This document shows positions 16,208 through 25,097 of a DNA stretch of 64,000 nucleotides, in pieces (position 1 is the stretch's first letter; the number at the start of each line of letters is the position of its first letter). The notes under the pieces were generated by a model, which saw only the letters and a program-made list of their open reading frames with translations, did no database searches and was not told the origin of the DNA. The DNA is from Lentzea pudingi (GTDB lineage: Bacteria; Actinomycetota; Actinomycetes; Mycobacteriales; Pseudonocardiaceae). The stretch is taken from assembly GCF_014646255.1 (NCBI RefSeq), contig NZ_BMNC01000001.1, positions 623,366-687,365 on the forward strand, in the 5' to 3' direction. The position numbers and the translations under genes are program-made.

Positions 16208-17785
16208 GTGACCGTCTCCCCGTGGGCGCCCCTGCGCCGCAACGCGTTCCGCGCGCTGTGGCTCGCCCAGTTCGCCTCCAACATCGGCACCTGGGCGCAG
16301 ACCGTCGGCGCTCAGTGGCTCATGGGTGACCTCGGCGGGAGCGCCCTGCAGGTCGCGCTCGTCCAGACCGCCACGACGCTGCCGGTGTTCCTGCTCGTGG
16401 TGCCGTCCGGGGCGCTGGGCGACATCCTCGACCGGCGGCAGGTGCTGATCACCGGCCAGGCGTTGATGCTCGCGGGCGCGGGTGGGCTGATGTTGCTCGC
16501 GGGCACGGGCTCCGCGACGCCGCCGACCCTGCTCGGGCTGCTCGCGCTGATGGCGGTCGGGCAGGCGCTGTCGATGCCGTCGTTCCAGGCCATCCAGCCG
16601 GAACTGGTGTCGCGCGAGGAGATCCCGCAGGCCGCGCTGCTCAACGGCGTCAACATGAACGTCGGCCGCGCGATCGGTCCTGCGCTCGGCGGGTTGCTGA
16701 TCGCGCTGTCCGGGCCGGAGGCGACGTTCGCGTTCAACACGGTGAGCTTCTTCGGCGTCCTGATCGTGCTCGCGCGGTGGAAGAGGCCGTCGGACCACCG
16801 GCCCCTCGGCGCCGAGCACATCACGACCGCCATGCGGACGGGCGCGCGGTACGTGGCGAGCTCGCCGCTGTTCCGGCGGGTGCTCACGCGGCTGACGTTG
16901 TTCATCGTGTTCGGCAGCGGCCTGTGGGCGCTGCTGCCGGCGATCGCGCGCGGCCCGTTGCGGCTCGACGCCAGCGGCTACGGCGTGCTGCTCGGCAGCG
17001 TCGGCGCGGGGGCGATCGGCGGTGCGTTCGTGGTGCCGAAGCTGTTGCGGCGCATGAGCAAGAACCGGATGGTGCTGTTCGCGACGGTCGTCTACGCGGG
17101 GGCCACCAGCACGGCGGTGCTCACGCAGAGCTTCGCGCTGGTGATCGTCGCGATGCTGCTCACCGGCGCCTGCTGGATCGCCACGCTGTCGACGTTCAAC
17201 GCCACCGCGCAGGTCCTGCTGCCCGCGTGGACGCGGGCCAGGGCGCTCGCCTACTACCAGCTGATCCTGATGGGCGGCCAGGCCCTCGGCGCGGTCGTGT
17301 GGGGCGCGATCGCGGACGCGTACGGCCTGAAGATCGCCATGATCGCGCCCGCGGCGGCGATGGTCGTGCTGGCGATCGCGGCCACCCGCTGGCTGCCGCT
17401 GAACGACCGGCCGCTCGACGTCAGCCCGGCGACGTACTGGGAGGAACCACCGGAGATCGACGACACCGACGCGGGCCCGGTGCTGGTCACGGTGGAGTGG
17501 CCGGTGGCGCCCGAGAACGAGGACGCGTTCGTCGACGCCATGCAACGGGTCGGCCGGGCCCGCCGCCGGACGGGCGCGACGATGTGGGGCCTGTTCCGGG
17601 ACACCGAGCAGACCGAGACGTTCCTGGAGACCTTCACCGTGGCGACGTGGCAGGAGCACCTGCGCCAGCACGTCGAACGCGGCACCGTCGTGGACCAGGA
17701 GAACCAGGAGACCGCCCGCGCGCTGGCCAAGGGACCCGCGCAGGTGCGACACCTGCTGTTCGCGGAGCCGCGGAAACCGGAGTAG
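16208..17785 (+). CDS. MFS exporter of the EntS/MFS_3 type with C-terminal ABM-like domain
   Basis: A 525-residue protein. Residues about 10-400 contain around 12 membrane segments of the MFS_3 (transmembrane secretion effector, EntS-like) family, including the cytoplasmic loop GDILDRRQVLITGQ after helix 2. Residues about 420-520 are soluble and resemble the antibiotic-biosynthesis-monooxygenase-like ferredoxin-fold tail of this family (VTVEWPVAPENEDAFVDAM). Members export siderophores or other small molecules by proton antiport; the substrate here is unknown. GTG 16208 is the only start that fits the family N-terminus. It is divergent from the second espG across a 380-bp region carrying an operator-like repeat and a short leader ORF. 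Confidence 0.85.
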   Translation: MTVSPWAPLRRNAFRALWLAQFASNIGTWAQTVGAQWLMGDLGGSALQVALVQTATTLPVFLLVVPSGALGDILDRRQVLITGQALMLAGAGGLMLLAGTGSATPPTLLGLLALMAVGQALSMPSFQAIQPELVSREEIPQAALLNGVNMNVGRAIGPALGGLLIALSGPEATFAFNTVSFFGVLIVLARWKRPSDHRPLGAEHITTAMRTGARYVASSPLFRRVLTRLTLFIVFGSGLWALLPAIARGPLRLDASGYGVLLGSVGAGAIGGAFVVPKLLRRMSKNRMVLFATVVYAGATSTAVLTQSFALVIVAMLLTGACWIATLSTFNATAQVLLPAWTRARALAYYQLILMGGQALGAVVWGAIADAYGLKIAMIAPAAAMVVLAIAATRWLPLNDRPLDVSPATYWEEPPEIDDTDAGPVLVTVEWPVAPENEDAFVDAMQRVGRARRRTGATMWGLFRDTEQTETFLETFTVATWQEHLRQHVERGTVVDQENQETARALAKGPAQVRHLLFAEPRKPE

Positions 17786-17888
17786 GGGACGAGTTTCCAT
17801 AGCAGCGCGCTATGAGCGGAAGGGATGCTCGTGGGCGGTCAGGCGGTGTGACGCTCTGGGGCACCTCGAACCCTGCGGAGGAACCCTG

Positions 17889-19358
17889 ATGAGATCACTC
17901 GCCCTGGTGGCGGCGCTGGCGGCCGGGCTGTTGATGCCGACGCCCGCTCAGGCCGCGCCTGCTGAGCAACGAGACGAGACGGTCCGTCTCGCCGGCGGCC
18001 ACGCAACGTCCGCTCAGACTGCGCCTGCTGAGCAACGAGACGAGACGGTCCGTCTCGCCGGCCGTCACGCAACACCCGCTCGGGCACCCCTCACCTCGCC
18101 GACCAGCCCCCTGCTGCCGCCCGAGATCGCCCGCACCACCCTGCACCCCAAGCCCGACTCGACCATCTACACCACGGCGGTCGCCGACTACCCGGCCGAA
18201 CTGCGCGCCCTCACCCGCACCCTCGACGGCTACACCAGCGCCGACGACGCGGCCGTGCACGCCGGCATGCTCCTGCTCTACTACGGCCACGCCCACCCGG
18301 AGTTCCTCGCCGCCGTGCGCGCCGAACCGGAGGTCCTGCGGGCGCTGCGCCGGTTCGTGTTGGCACACCTCGACTTCTTCGGCACCGACCGCCAGTACCT
18401 GGTGCAGAACGCGACCCGTGAGCTGGGCAGGTTCCTGCAGCACAACGACATCGCGCCGCGCGTTCGGCCGTTGCTCGCGGACATGGCTTCACGCGGTGAT
18501 GTCGTCGGCCGCCTCGCCCCGCTGTGGGTGGGCGTCGCGGAGATGGTCGACTGGTACGACAAGGCCAACTGCCGCCGCTACGCCACGTGCGACTTCCGCG
18601 CGAAGATCGACCGCCGTGTCCTCACGGTCCGGCACACCTGCAGCGCCACCCTGAAGATCCGCGCGCAGCAGCTCACCCGGACGCAGCTCCGCCAGACCTG
18701 CGCCTCGCTCGCCGGGCAGGACGCGGCCTTCCACGCCGTCGTGCGCGATCCCGGACCCGTGGCCGGTGACAACAACACCTCGCTGGAAGTCGTCGTCTTC
18801 AACACCAGCAACGACTACCGGACGTACGCAGGGGTGCTTTTCGACATCTCCACCAACAACGGTGGCATGTACCTCGAGGGCGACCCGGCGCTCAACCAGG
18901 CGCGGTTCATCGCGCACGAGGCCGACTGGCTGCCCACGTTCGCGATCTGGAACCTCAACCACGAGTACACCCACTACCTCGACGGCCGGTTCGACATGCA
19001 CGGCGACTTCGCGGAGAACATGACCACGCCGACGGTGTGGTGGAGCGAGGGCGTCGCCGAGTACATCTCGTACAGCTACCGGGGCGAGGTCTACGCCGCC
19101 GCGCTGGCCGAGGCGAGGAAGCGGACGTACGCGCTGAGCACGTTATTCGACACCAGCTACGACCACGACTCCACGCGGGTCTACAACTGGGGTTACCTGG
19201 CGGTCCGGTACCTCGTCGAGAAGCATCCGGCCGACGTCGCGGCGGTGCTGGCGGACTACCGGGCAGGGGACTGGGCCGGTGCCCGCGACCACCTCACGCG
19301 GGTGATCGGGACCCGTTACGACGCGGACTGGTACACGTGGCTCGCGGTGGTGAGCTGA
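17889..19358 (+). CDS. Secreted microbial collagenase-like metallopeptidase (M9 family)
   Basis: 489 residues. The first 22 form a Sec signal peptide (MRSLALVAALAAGLLMPTPAQA, cut after AQA). The catalytic region near residues 355-400 has NHEYTHYLDGRF (HExxH zinc site), then WWSEGVAEYIS, giving the third glutamate ligand of gluzincin M9 collagenases. Unlike clostridial enzymes it lacks PKD and collagen-binding domains, so it is a minimal catalytic form. The ATG at 17889 follows GGAGG by 7 nt. Residues 23-66 are an in-frame 22-residue direct repeat that carries a palindromic DNA element and sits between signal peptide and mature domain, where extra sequence is tolerated. Probably extracellular protein or peptide breakdown. 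Confidence 0.88.
   Translation: MRSLALVAALAAGLLMPTPAQAAPAEQRDETVRLAGGHATSAQTAPAEQRDETVRLAGRHATPARAPLTSPTSPLLPPEIARTTLHPKPDSTIYTTAVADYPAELRALTRTLDGYTSADDAAVHAGMLLLYYGHAHPEFLAAVRAEPEVLRALRRFVLAHLDFFGTDRQYLVQNATRELGRFLQHNDIAPRVRPLLADMASRGDVVGRLAPLWVGVAEMVDWYDKANCRRYATCDFRAKIDRRVLTVRHTCSATLKIRAQQLTRTQLRQTCASLAGQDAAFHAVVRDPGPVAGDNNTSLEVVVFNTSNDYRTYAGVLFDISTNNGGMYLEGDPALNQARFIAHEADWLPTFAIWNLNHEYTHYLDGRFDMHGDFAENMTTPTVWWSEGVAEYISYSYRGEVYAAALAEARKRTYALSTLFDTSYDHDSTRVYNWGYLAVRYLVEKHPADVAAVLADYRAGDWAGARDHLTRVIGTRYDADWYTWLAVVS
17955..18086. repeat. 66-bp tandem repeat with internal palindrome CGAGACGGTCCGTCTCG
   Basis: Two 66-bp copies (17955-18020 and 18021-18086) lie in the collagenase gene just after its signal-peptide region, in frame. 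Each contains CGAGACGGTCCGTCTCG (17975-17991 and 18041-18057), a palindrome apart from its central base. The same 17-mer, with the flanking GAGACGAGACGG context, occurs in the LysR gene at 20031. Confidence 0.85.
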
Positions 19359-19360
19359 CG

Positions 19361-20305
19361 TCAGTCGGCTGAGGCGAGGGCCGCGCCGCGTTCCTCCCAC
19401 CAGGGCCGGAACACCGGGCTCGCCATCGCCTGGTCCGCATAGGCACCCAGCACCTCGGTGAAGACGCGGCTGGCCTGACGGAAGGTCAGCCGCTCCCGCC
19501 GCCACGCGAACACCAGCCGCATCCGCATCGGCGCCCCCGCCAGCGGCCGCACCGCCACCCCGGGACCGCCCTGCGACGTCGGTTCGACCAGCTGCACGGC
19601 CTTGCCCGCCGCGATCAGCTGGCGCCCGGCGCCGCTCGGCATCTCGAACCGGATCCGCGGCACGAACCCCACCGCCCGGCAGGCCGCCCGCAACGCCGTC
19701 AGCGACCCGTCCTCGGCACCCGGCGGCCCCACCCAGGACTCACCGGCCAGGTCGGCGAGCTCGATCTCGGGGTGCGACGCAAGTCGATGACCAGCGGGAA
19801 CGGCGATGTACACCGGTACCCACGGCACGACGACCCGTTGCGCCACGCCGCGCGGCAGCCCCAGGTCGCCCTCCTCGTCGACCGCGATCACCGCCGCGTC
19901 GAGGTGCCCGTTCGCCAGCGCCAGCGCGAGGCCCGTCGAGGAGGGGTCGACCACCATCGTGATGTCGTCGAGCACCTCCTCCAGCCGCGTGTACAGCGAC
20001 GCCACGCACTCCATGTGCACCGAGCCGAGACGAGACGGTCCGTCTCGTTGGACCAGGTCCGAGCCGAACGCGTCCAGCTCGACCAGCAGCAACCGGGCCC
20101 GTTGCAGCATCTGGGCACCCAGCGCGGTCGGCTCCGCACCCGCCCGGCCGCGGTCGAACAGCTTGCCCCCGACCAGGCGTTCGACGCGTTGCAGCAGGGT
20201 CGTCAGGGACGGCTGGGAGATGCCGAGCTGCGTGGCCGCGCGCGACAGGCTGCCCGCGTCGCCGATGGCGCAGACCGCCCGCAGGTGCCGGATCTCCAGT
20301 TCCAT
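19361..20305 (-). CDS. LysR-family transcriptional regulator
   Basis: A 314-residue regulator. Residues 3-62 are the winged HTH (LRAVCAIGDAGSLSRAATQLGISQPSLTTLLQRVE); residues 90-295 form the effector-binding domain. It is convergent with the collagenase gene (2 nt between stop codons) and divergent from the Xaa-Pro aminopeptidase gene across 88 bp, so that gene is the likeliest target besides itself. Around residue 88 the linker reads VQRDGPSRLGSVH, where the DGPSRL part is encoded by the palindromic 17-mer repeated in the collagenase gene. The ligand is unknown. Confidence 0.88.
   Translation of the reverse strand: MELEIRHLRAVCAIGDAGSLSRAATQLGISQPSLTTLLQRVERLVGGKLFDRGRAGAEPTALGAQMLQRARLLLVELDAFGSDLVQRDGPSRLGSVHMECVASLYTRLEEVLDDITMVVDPSSTGLALALANGHLDAAVIAVDEEGDLGLPRGVAQRVVVPWVPVYIAVPAGHRLASHPEIELADLAGESWVGPPGAEDGSLTALRAACRAVGFVPRIRFEMPSGAGRQLIAAGKAVQLVEPTSQGGPGVAVRPLAGAPMRMRLVFAWRRERLTFRQASRVFTEVLGAYADQAMASPVFRPWWEERGAALASAD
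20031..20047. repeat. Third copy of palindromic element CGAGACGGTCCGTCTCG
   Basis: An exact 17-base match to the palindrome in the collagenase gene, also preceded by GAGACGAGACGG context. It lies in the region encoding the linker between the DNA-binding and effector domains of the LysR protein, and keeps the frame. Confidence 0.8.
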
Positions 20306-20393
20306 AGTCTGAGGCTATCCCCGATCCGGAGTGGCGGGACCCCTCCGACAGGAGGGAGGGTGGTAGGCGAGGACCACTCTGGAGGGACGCGAA

Positions 20394-21791
20394 TTGGCTC
20401 GGACACGCCGCGACATGGCGAAACTGGTGGACGCGGACGGTTTCCGCACGTACATCCGCGACGGCTGGGGTGAGTGGGACAGCTCCGTCGACCTGCCCGG
20501 TGGCACCGCCGAGGCGGCCGCGGCCCACCGCGCCAGGCTCGTGCAGGCGCTCCCGGGCAAGCGGATCGCGCTGGCCGCCGGGCGCGCGCACGTCCGGTCC
20601 AACGACACGTTCCACGAGTTCCGCGCCGACAGCGACTTCGTGTGGCTGACCGGCTGCCAGGTCGAAGGCGCCGTGCTGGTGCTGACCGACGACGACGCCA
20701 CGCTGTTCCTGCCTACGCCGTCCGAGACCCACAGCGTCGACTTCTTCGGTGACGCCGACCGCAGCCCGTTCTGGATCGGCGCCGCCGCCGGCCCGAAGGA
20801 GTGGGGCGCCGCGCTCGGCATCACGGCCCGCCCGATCGAGGACCTGGCGAACGCCCTGCGCGGCCGCCACCCCGAGACGCTCGTCGCCAAGGGCGTCGAC
20901 CCGTTGCTCGACGCCCTGACCGGCTCGCACAGCGACGAGCTGCGCACCGTCGTCGCCGAGCTGCGCCGCATCAAGGACGACTGGGAGATCGACCAGCTCC
21001 GCCAGGCCGTCGACGCGTCCGTCAAGGGCTTCGCCGACGTCGCCATGGAGCTCGGCCAGGCCGTGCGCGGCGGGGGAGAGCGCTGGCTGCAGGGCACGTT
21101 CGACCGCCGGGCCCGCACCGAGGGCAAGGGCCCCGGCTACACCTCGATCGTCGCCGCCGGCCCGCACGCCCCCGTCCTGCACTGGACGCGCTGCGACGGC
21201 CGCGTGAACGACGCCGACCTGCTCCTGCTCGACGCCGGCGTGGAGATGAACTCCCTCTACACCGCCGACGTCACCCGCACGTTCCCGGTGAGCGGCGAGT
21301 TCAGCGCGCCGCAGCGCCAGGTCTATGACCTCGTGCACAGGTCGCACGTGGCTGCTTTGGCGGAAGTGCGGCCCGGCAACGACTACAGCGCCTTCCACCA
21401 CACCGCCATGCGCGTGCTCGCCGAGGGCCTGCACGACTGGGGCCTGCTGCCGGTCAGCGTCGACAAGGCGCTCGACCCGTCCGGGCAGCACCACCGCCGC
21501 TACATCGTCTGCGGCACCGGGCACTTCCTCGGCCTCGACGTGCACGACTGCGCCGACGCCCGCCAGGAGACCTACCAGCAGGGCATCCTCGAACGCGGCA
21601 TGGCGCTCACCGTCGAGCCCGGCCTGTACTTCCACCCGAACGACGAGACGCTGCCGCCGGAGCTGCGCGGCATCGGCGTGCGCATCGAGGACGACCTCGT
21701 CGTCACGTCGACGGGCGCCGACATCCTCTCGGACTCGCTGCCCATCGAGGCCGACGACGTCGCCGCCTGGGTGCGCAAGCAGCGCTCCTAA
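20394..21791 (+). CDS. pepP: Xaa-Pro aminopeptidase (M24B, PepP-like)
   Basis: 465 residues. It removes an N-terminal residue next to proline. Residues 20-180 are the N-terminal aminopeptidase-P domain (FRADSDFVWLTG); residues about 190-450 are the pita-bread M24 domain. Metal ligands are seen in LLDAGVEMNSLYTADVTRTF (two Asp), GTGHFLGLDVHD (His), LTVEPGLYF (Glu) and GVRIEDD (Glu). The start is TTG, chosen because GGAGGG ends 7 nt upstream. The stop overlaps by 3 nt the stop of the convergent glycerol kinase gene. Cytoplasmic peptide turnover is expected. Confidence 0.9.
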   Translation: MARTRRDMAKLVDADGFRTYIRDGWGEWDSSVDLPGGTAEAAAAHRARLVQALPGKRIALAAGRAHVRSNDTFHEFRADSDFVWLTGCQVEGAVLVLTDDDATLFLPTPSETHSVDFFGDADRSPFWIGAAAGPKEWGAALGITARPIEDLANALRGRHPETLVAKGVDPLLDALTGSHSDELRTVVAELRRIKDDWEIDQLRQAVDASVKGFADVAMELGQAVRGGGERWLQGTFDRRARTEGKGPGYTSIVAAGPHAPVLHWTRCDGRVNDADLLLLDAGVEMNSLYTADVTRTFPVSGEFSAPQRQVYDLVHRSHVAALAEVRPGNDYSAFHHTAMRVLAEGLHDWGLLPVSVDKALDPSGQHHRRYIVCGTGHFLGLDVHDCADARQETYQQGILERGMALTVEPGLYFHPNDETLPPELRGIGVRIEDDLVVTSTGADILSDSLPIEADDVAAWVRKQRS

Positions 21792-23296
21792 GTGGACGGA
21801 GTGGAGCGGGCCCACGCGAACGTGAGTTCCACGGCCCGCTTCCAGTTCGCGTACTCGTCCTCGCGGTGCTGGGCGTCCATCGCCGGGTTCCACCGCGCGG
21901 CCAGGTGCCAGTTCCTCCGCAACCCCTCGAGGTCCGGCCAGTAACCGGCGGCCAGGCCTGCGGCGTACGCGGCACCCAATGACACGGTCTCCGCCACGAG
22001 CGGCCGCATCACCGGGATGTCCAGGACGTCCGCGAGGAACTGCATCAGGAGGTGGTCGGCGGTCATCCCGCCGTCCACCTTCAACACCGGCGTCGGCGCC
22101 CCGAGGTCCGCGTTCATCGCGTCGACCACCTCGCGCGTCTGCCAGCCCGTCGCCTCCAGCACGGCCCGCGCCAGGTGCCCCTTGTTGATGTACGAGGTGA
22201 GCCCGACGACGAGCCCGCGCGCCTGCGAGAGCCAGTGCGGCGCGAAGAGCCCCGAGAACGCCGGCACGATGTAGCAGCCGCCGTTGTCCTTCACCGTGCG
22301 CGCCAGCGTCTCGATCTCCGGTGCGGAGTGGATCAGCCCGAGGTTGTCGCGGAACCACTGCACCAGCGACCCGGCGACGGCGATCGAGCCCTCCAGCGCG
22401 TACGCCGGTTCGCCGCCGATCTGGTAGCCGATCGTCGTCAGCAGACCGTGCTTCGACCGCACCAGCTCGGTGCCGGTGTTCATCAGCAGGAACCCGCCGG
22501 TGCCGTACGTGCCCTTGATCGACCCCTTCTCGAAGCAGGTCTGGCCGAACAGCGCCGCGTGCTGGTCGCCCAGCGCCGCCGTGATCGAGATGCCCGGCAC
22601 CACGCGCGTCGTGACGCCGCTGATCTCGGTCGACGGCCGGATCTCCGGCAGGATCACCGGCGGCACGCCGAAGAACTCCAGCAGCATCGGATCCCATTGC
22701 CGCGTCGAGAGGTTCATCAGCATCGTCCGCGACGCGTTGGTCACGTCCGTGACGTGCAGGCCGCCGTTCACGCCGCCGGTGAGGTTCCAGATCAGCCAGG
22801 TGTCCATGGTGCCGAACAGGACGTCGCCGCGTTCGGCCTTCGCGCGCAGCCCGGCCACGTTGTCGAGCATCCAGCGCAGCGACGGCGCCGAGAAGTAGGT
22901 CGCCAGCGGCAGACCGCAGCGGTCGCGGACCTCCTCGATGCCCTGCTTGCGGCCCAGTTCGGTGACGAGATCCTCGGTGCGGATGTCCTCCCAGACGATC
23001 GCGCGTCCCACGGGGACACCCGTGTGCCGGTCCCACAGCACGAACGTCTCGCGCTGGTTCGTGATGCCCATCGCGACGACCTGCTCGGCGCTGATCCCCG
23101 CCTGCCGCAACGCCTGCGGCACGATCCGGTCGACGTTGCGCCAGATCTCCACGGCGTCCTGCTCCACCCAGCCCGGCCGGGGGTGGTACTGCCGGTGCTC
23201 GCGCTGGGCGACCGCGACGAGGCGGGCGTTCTGGTCGAACACGATGCAGCGCGTCGACGTGGTGCCCTGGTCGATCGCCATTACGAACCGTTGCAC
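21788..23296 (-). CDS. glpK2: Glycerol kinase, second copy
   Basis: 502 residues of FGGY family. [16 protein letters not shown] is the phosphate-1 motif; NQRETFVLWDRHTGVPVGRAIVWEDIRT holds glycerol-contact residues; ALGDQHAALFGQTC and GTYGTGGFLLMNTG form the ATP site; SGLFAPHW is present near residue 310. It phosphorylates glycerol to sn-glycerol 3-phosphate. GTG 23296 was chosen because GAGGGG lies 6 nt upstream, overlapping the stop of the iclR-type gene 10 nt before; longer starts would run into that gene. It is less similar to GlpK at 25098 than expected for a recent duplicate, so it may differ in substrate or regulation. Confidence 0.88.
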   Translation of the reverse strand: MQRFVMAIDQGTTSTRCIVFDQNARLVAVAQREHRQYHPRPGWVEQDAVEIWRNVDRIVPQALRQAGISAEQVVAMGITNQRETFVLWDRHTGVPVGRAIVWEDIRTEDLVTELGRKQGIEEVRDRCGLPLATYFSAPSLRWMLDNVAGLRAKAERGDVLFGTMDTWLIWNLTGGVNGGLHVTDVTNASRTMLMNLSTRQWDPMLLEFFGVPPVILPEIRPSTEISGVTTRVVPGISITAALGDQHAALFGQTCFEKGSIKGTYGTGGFLLMNTGTELVRSKHGLLTTIGYQIGGEPAYALEGSIAVAGSLVQWFRDNLGLIHSAPEIETLARTVKDNGGCYIVPAFSGLFAPHWLSQARGLVVGLTSYINKGHLARAVLEATGWQTREVVDAMNADLGAPTPVLKVDGGMTADHLLMQFLADVLDIPVMRPLVAETVSLGAAYAAGLAAGYWPDLEGLRRNWHLAARWNPAMDAQHREDEYANWKRAVELTFAWARSTPST

Positions 23297-23306
23297 GGCG
23301 AGCCCC

Positions 23307-24071
23307 TCAGTTCTCGTCGACGAGCGAGGTGGTGACGGATTCCGCGGCCTGCACGACCTGACGCACCAGCGTCGCACGCGGCCTGCCTGCCGAGTCGCAC
23401 AGGCGGTCCGCCGCGCCGGAGATGCCGATCGCGCCGATCACGAGCCCGCCGGGGATCCGGATCGGCGCGGCGATGCTGGCCTCGCCCGGCATGTACTCCT
23501 CGGCCTCGCCCGCCCAGCCCTGCCCGCGCACCTCGGTCAGCACCCGCTCCAGCATCTGCGCGCGCGTGATCGTCCTGCGCGTCAACGACGTCAGCTCCCG
23601 CTTGCGCGCGGCCGCCGACAGGTCCGGGTCGTAGGCCAGCAGAACCTTGCCCAGCGCGGTGGCGTGCAACGGGAGCATCGCGCCGATGCCGAGTGTTTGC
23701 ACAGAGTCATCGGGACGGAACACGTGGTGCACGACGAGCACGGCGCCGTCATGGTGCATGCCTATCCGGACCTCCTGGCCGCTCCGCGCGGCGAGCGTGT
23801 CGGCCCAGTTGATCGATCGAGAACGCAGTTCGTTCGCGTCGAGGTAGGACGTTCCCAGGTGCAGCAGGGCCGCGCCGAGGCGGTAGCGGCCCGTCCCCGG
23901 GTCCTGCTCGACGAACTCGACCCGTTGCAGCGTACGGAGAATCCCGTGCGCGGTCCCTCGTGCGAGACCGAGCGAGTCGGCTATCTCCGTGAGACCGTGG
24001 TGGCCGGAGCCACGCGCGAGGAGCCGCAGCACGGCTGCGGCTCGTTCGATCGACTGGATGGGTCCCGGCAC
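23307..24071 (-). CDS. gylR: IclR-family regulator, GylR-like
   Basis: 254 residues. Residues 5-60 form the winged HTH (IERAAAVLRLLARGSGHHGLTEIADSLGLARGTAHGILRTL); residues 75-245 are the IclR effector domain. In Streptomyces the IclR-type GylR sits next to glpF-glpK-glpD and represses them until glycerol 3-phosphate builds up; the same arrangement is seen here, with the glp operon divergent across 243 bp. It probably also controls itself and the glycerol kinase gene directly downstream, with which it forms an operon. The ligand is inferred from context. Confidence 0.85.
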   Translation of the reverse strand: MPGPIQSIERAAAVLRLLARGSGHHGLTEIADSLGLARGTAHGILRTLQRVEFVEQDPGTGRYRLGAALLHLGTSYLDANELRSRSINWADTLAARSGQEVRIGMHHDGAVLVVHHVFRPDDSVQTLGIGAMLPLHATALGKVLLAYDPDLSAAARKRELTSLTRRTITRAQMLERVLTEVRGQGWAGEAEEYMPGEASIAAPIRIPGGLVIGAIGISGAADRLCDSAGRPRATLVRQVVQAAESVTTSLVDEN

Positions 24072-24314
24072 GCGAGAAACGTAATTGAGACGACCCGTGT
24101 CGGCAATGTCGAACAGCTACGACGCCCGTCACCCCTGGACACGGGCCTGAAACGCCTTGTCTGCGCGCAGCGTGACCGTCCGGTCACACCTCCGGCGGCC
24201 GCAGGTGTCGACATTGTCGAAACGTGCCGGTTGAGCAGGCGTGACCTGGCTCATTACGTTCCGCGTCAATCACCACGTGGTGATCAGCCGTTCAAGGACG
24301 AATGGGAGGCCAGC
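24072..24314. promoter_or_regulatory. Divergent gylR/glpF control region with several operator-like repeats
   Basis: Two related sequences, TGTCGGCAATGTCGAACA at 24098-24115 and TGTCGACATTGTCGAAAC at 24206-24223, each hold two TGTCG half-sites 9 bp apart and are candidate GylR operators, one near each promoter. An inverted repeat GTGACCG-TC-CGGTCAC spans 24172-24187. A perfect 16-bp palindrome, ATCACCACGTGGTGAT, spans 24269-24284, 31 bp before the glpF start. Which protein binds which site is unknown. Confidence 0.6.
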
Positions 24315-25070
24315 GTGGGTCTCGGGACAGTGTTCCTCAGCGAGGTGCTCGGTACGGGTGTCTTGCTGTTGCTGGGTGCGGGCGTGGTGGCCAACGTGCT
24401 GCTCGCCAAGTCGAAGGGCTTCGACGGCGGCTGGCTGCTGATCAACTTCGGCTGGGGCTTCGGTGTCTTCGCCGGTGTGTACATCGCGTACAAGTCGGGT
24501 GCTCACCTCAACCCCGCTGTCACGATCGGCATCCTCACCAGCGGCGCGGACGAGTTCGCACCCGGTGTGCCGGTCGGTGTCGGCTCGACGCTCGTCTACT
24601 TCGCCGGCGAGATGCTCGGCGCGTTCCTCGGTGCCGTGCTCGCGTGGCTCGCGTACAAGCCGCACTTCGACGAGACGCCCGACGAGGGTCTCAAGCTCGC
24701 CGTCTTCTCCACCGGCCCGGCGATCCGCAGCTACACCTGGAACCTGGTGTGCGAGATCATCGGCACGTTCGTCCTGGTCTTCGTGGTCCTCGCCCTGGGC
24801 AAGACCCCGACCCAGCTCGGCCCGCTGGCCGTCGCGATGCTCGTCGTCGGCATCGGTGCCTCCCTCGGTGGCCCCACCGGCTACGCGATCAACCCGGCAC
24901 GTGACCTCGGCCCGCGCATCGCGCACGCCCTGCTCCCGCTGTCCTACAAGGGCACCGACGGCGAGGCGATCGGCAAGAAGGACTCCGACTGGGGCTACTC
25001 CTGGGTGCCCGTCGTCGGCCCGATCATCGGTGGCGCGCTCGCCGGCGTCATCGCCTCGCTCGCGTTCTGA
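24315..25070 (+). CDS. glpF: Glycerol facilitator (aquaglyceroporin)
   Basis: 251 residues with six membrane spans and two NPA half-helices: GAHLNPAVTIG near residue 65 and YAINPARDLGPR near 200. The Asp after the second NPAR is the mark of glycerol facilitators rather than water-only aquaporins. It lets glycerol diffuse into the cell. GTG 24315 is preceded by GGGAGG at 5 nt. It is first in a glpF-glpK-glpD operon (27 and 24 nt gaps) divergent from the GylR-like regulator. Confidence 0.92.
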   Translation: MGLGTVFLSEVLGTGVLLLLGAGVVANVLLAKSKGFDGGWLLINFGWGFGVFAGVYIAYKSGAHLNPAVTIGILTSGADEFAPGVPVGVGSTLVYFAGEMLGAFLGAVLAWLAYKPHFDETPDEGLKLAVFSTGPAIRSYTWNLVCEIIGTFVLVFVVLALGKTPTQLGPLAVAMLVVGIGASLGGPTGYAINPARDLGPRIAHALLPLSYKGTDGEAIGKKDSDWGYSWVPVVGPIIGGALAGVIASLAF

Positions 25071-25097
25071 TCTGACCATCCGGAAAGGACAGTTTCG

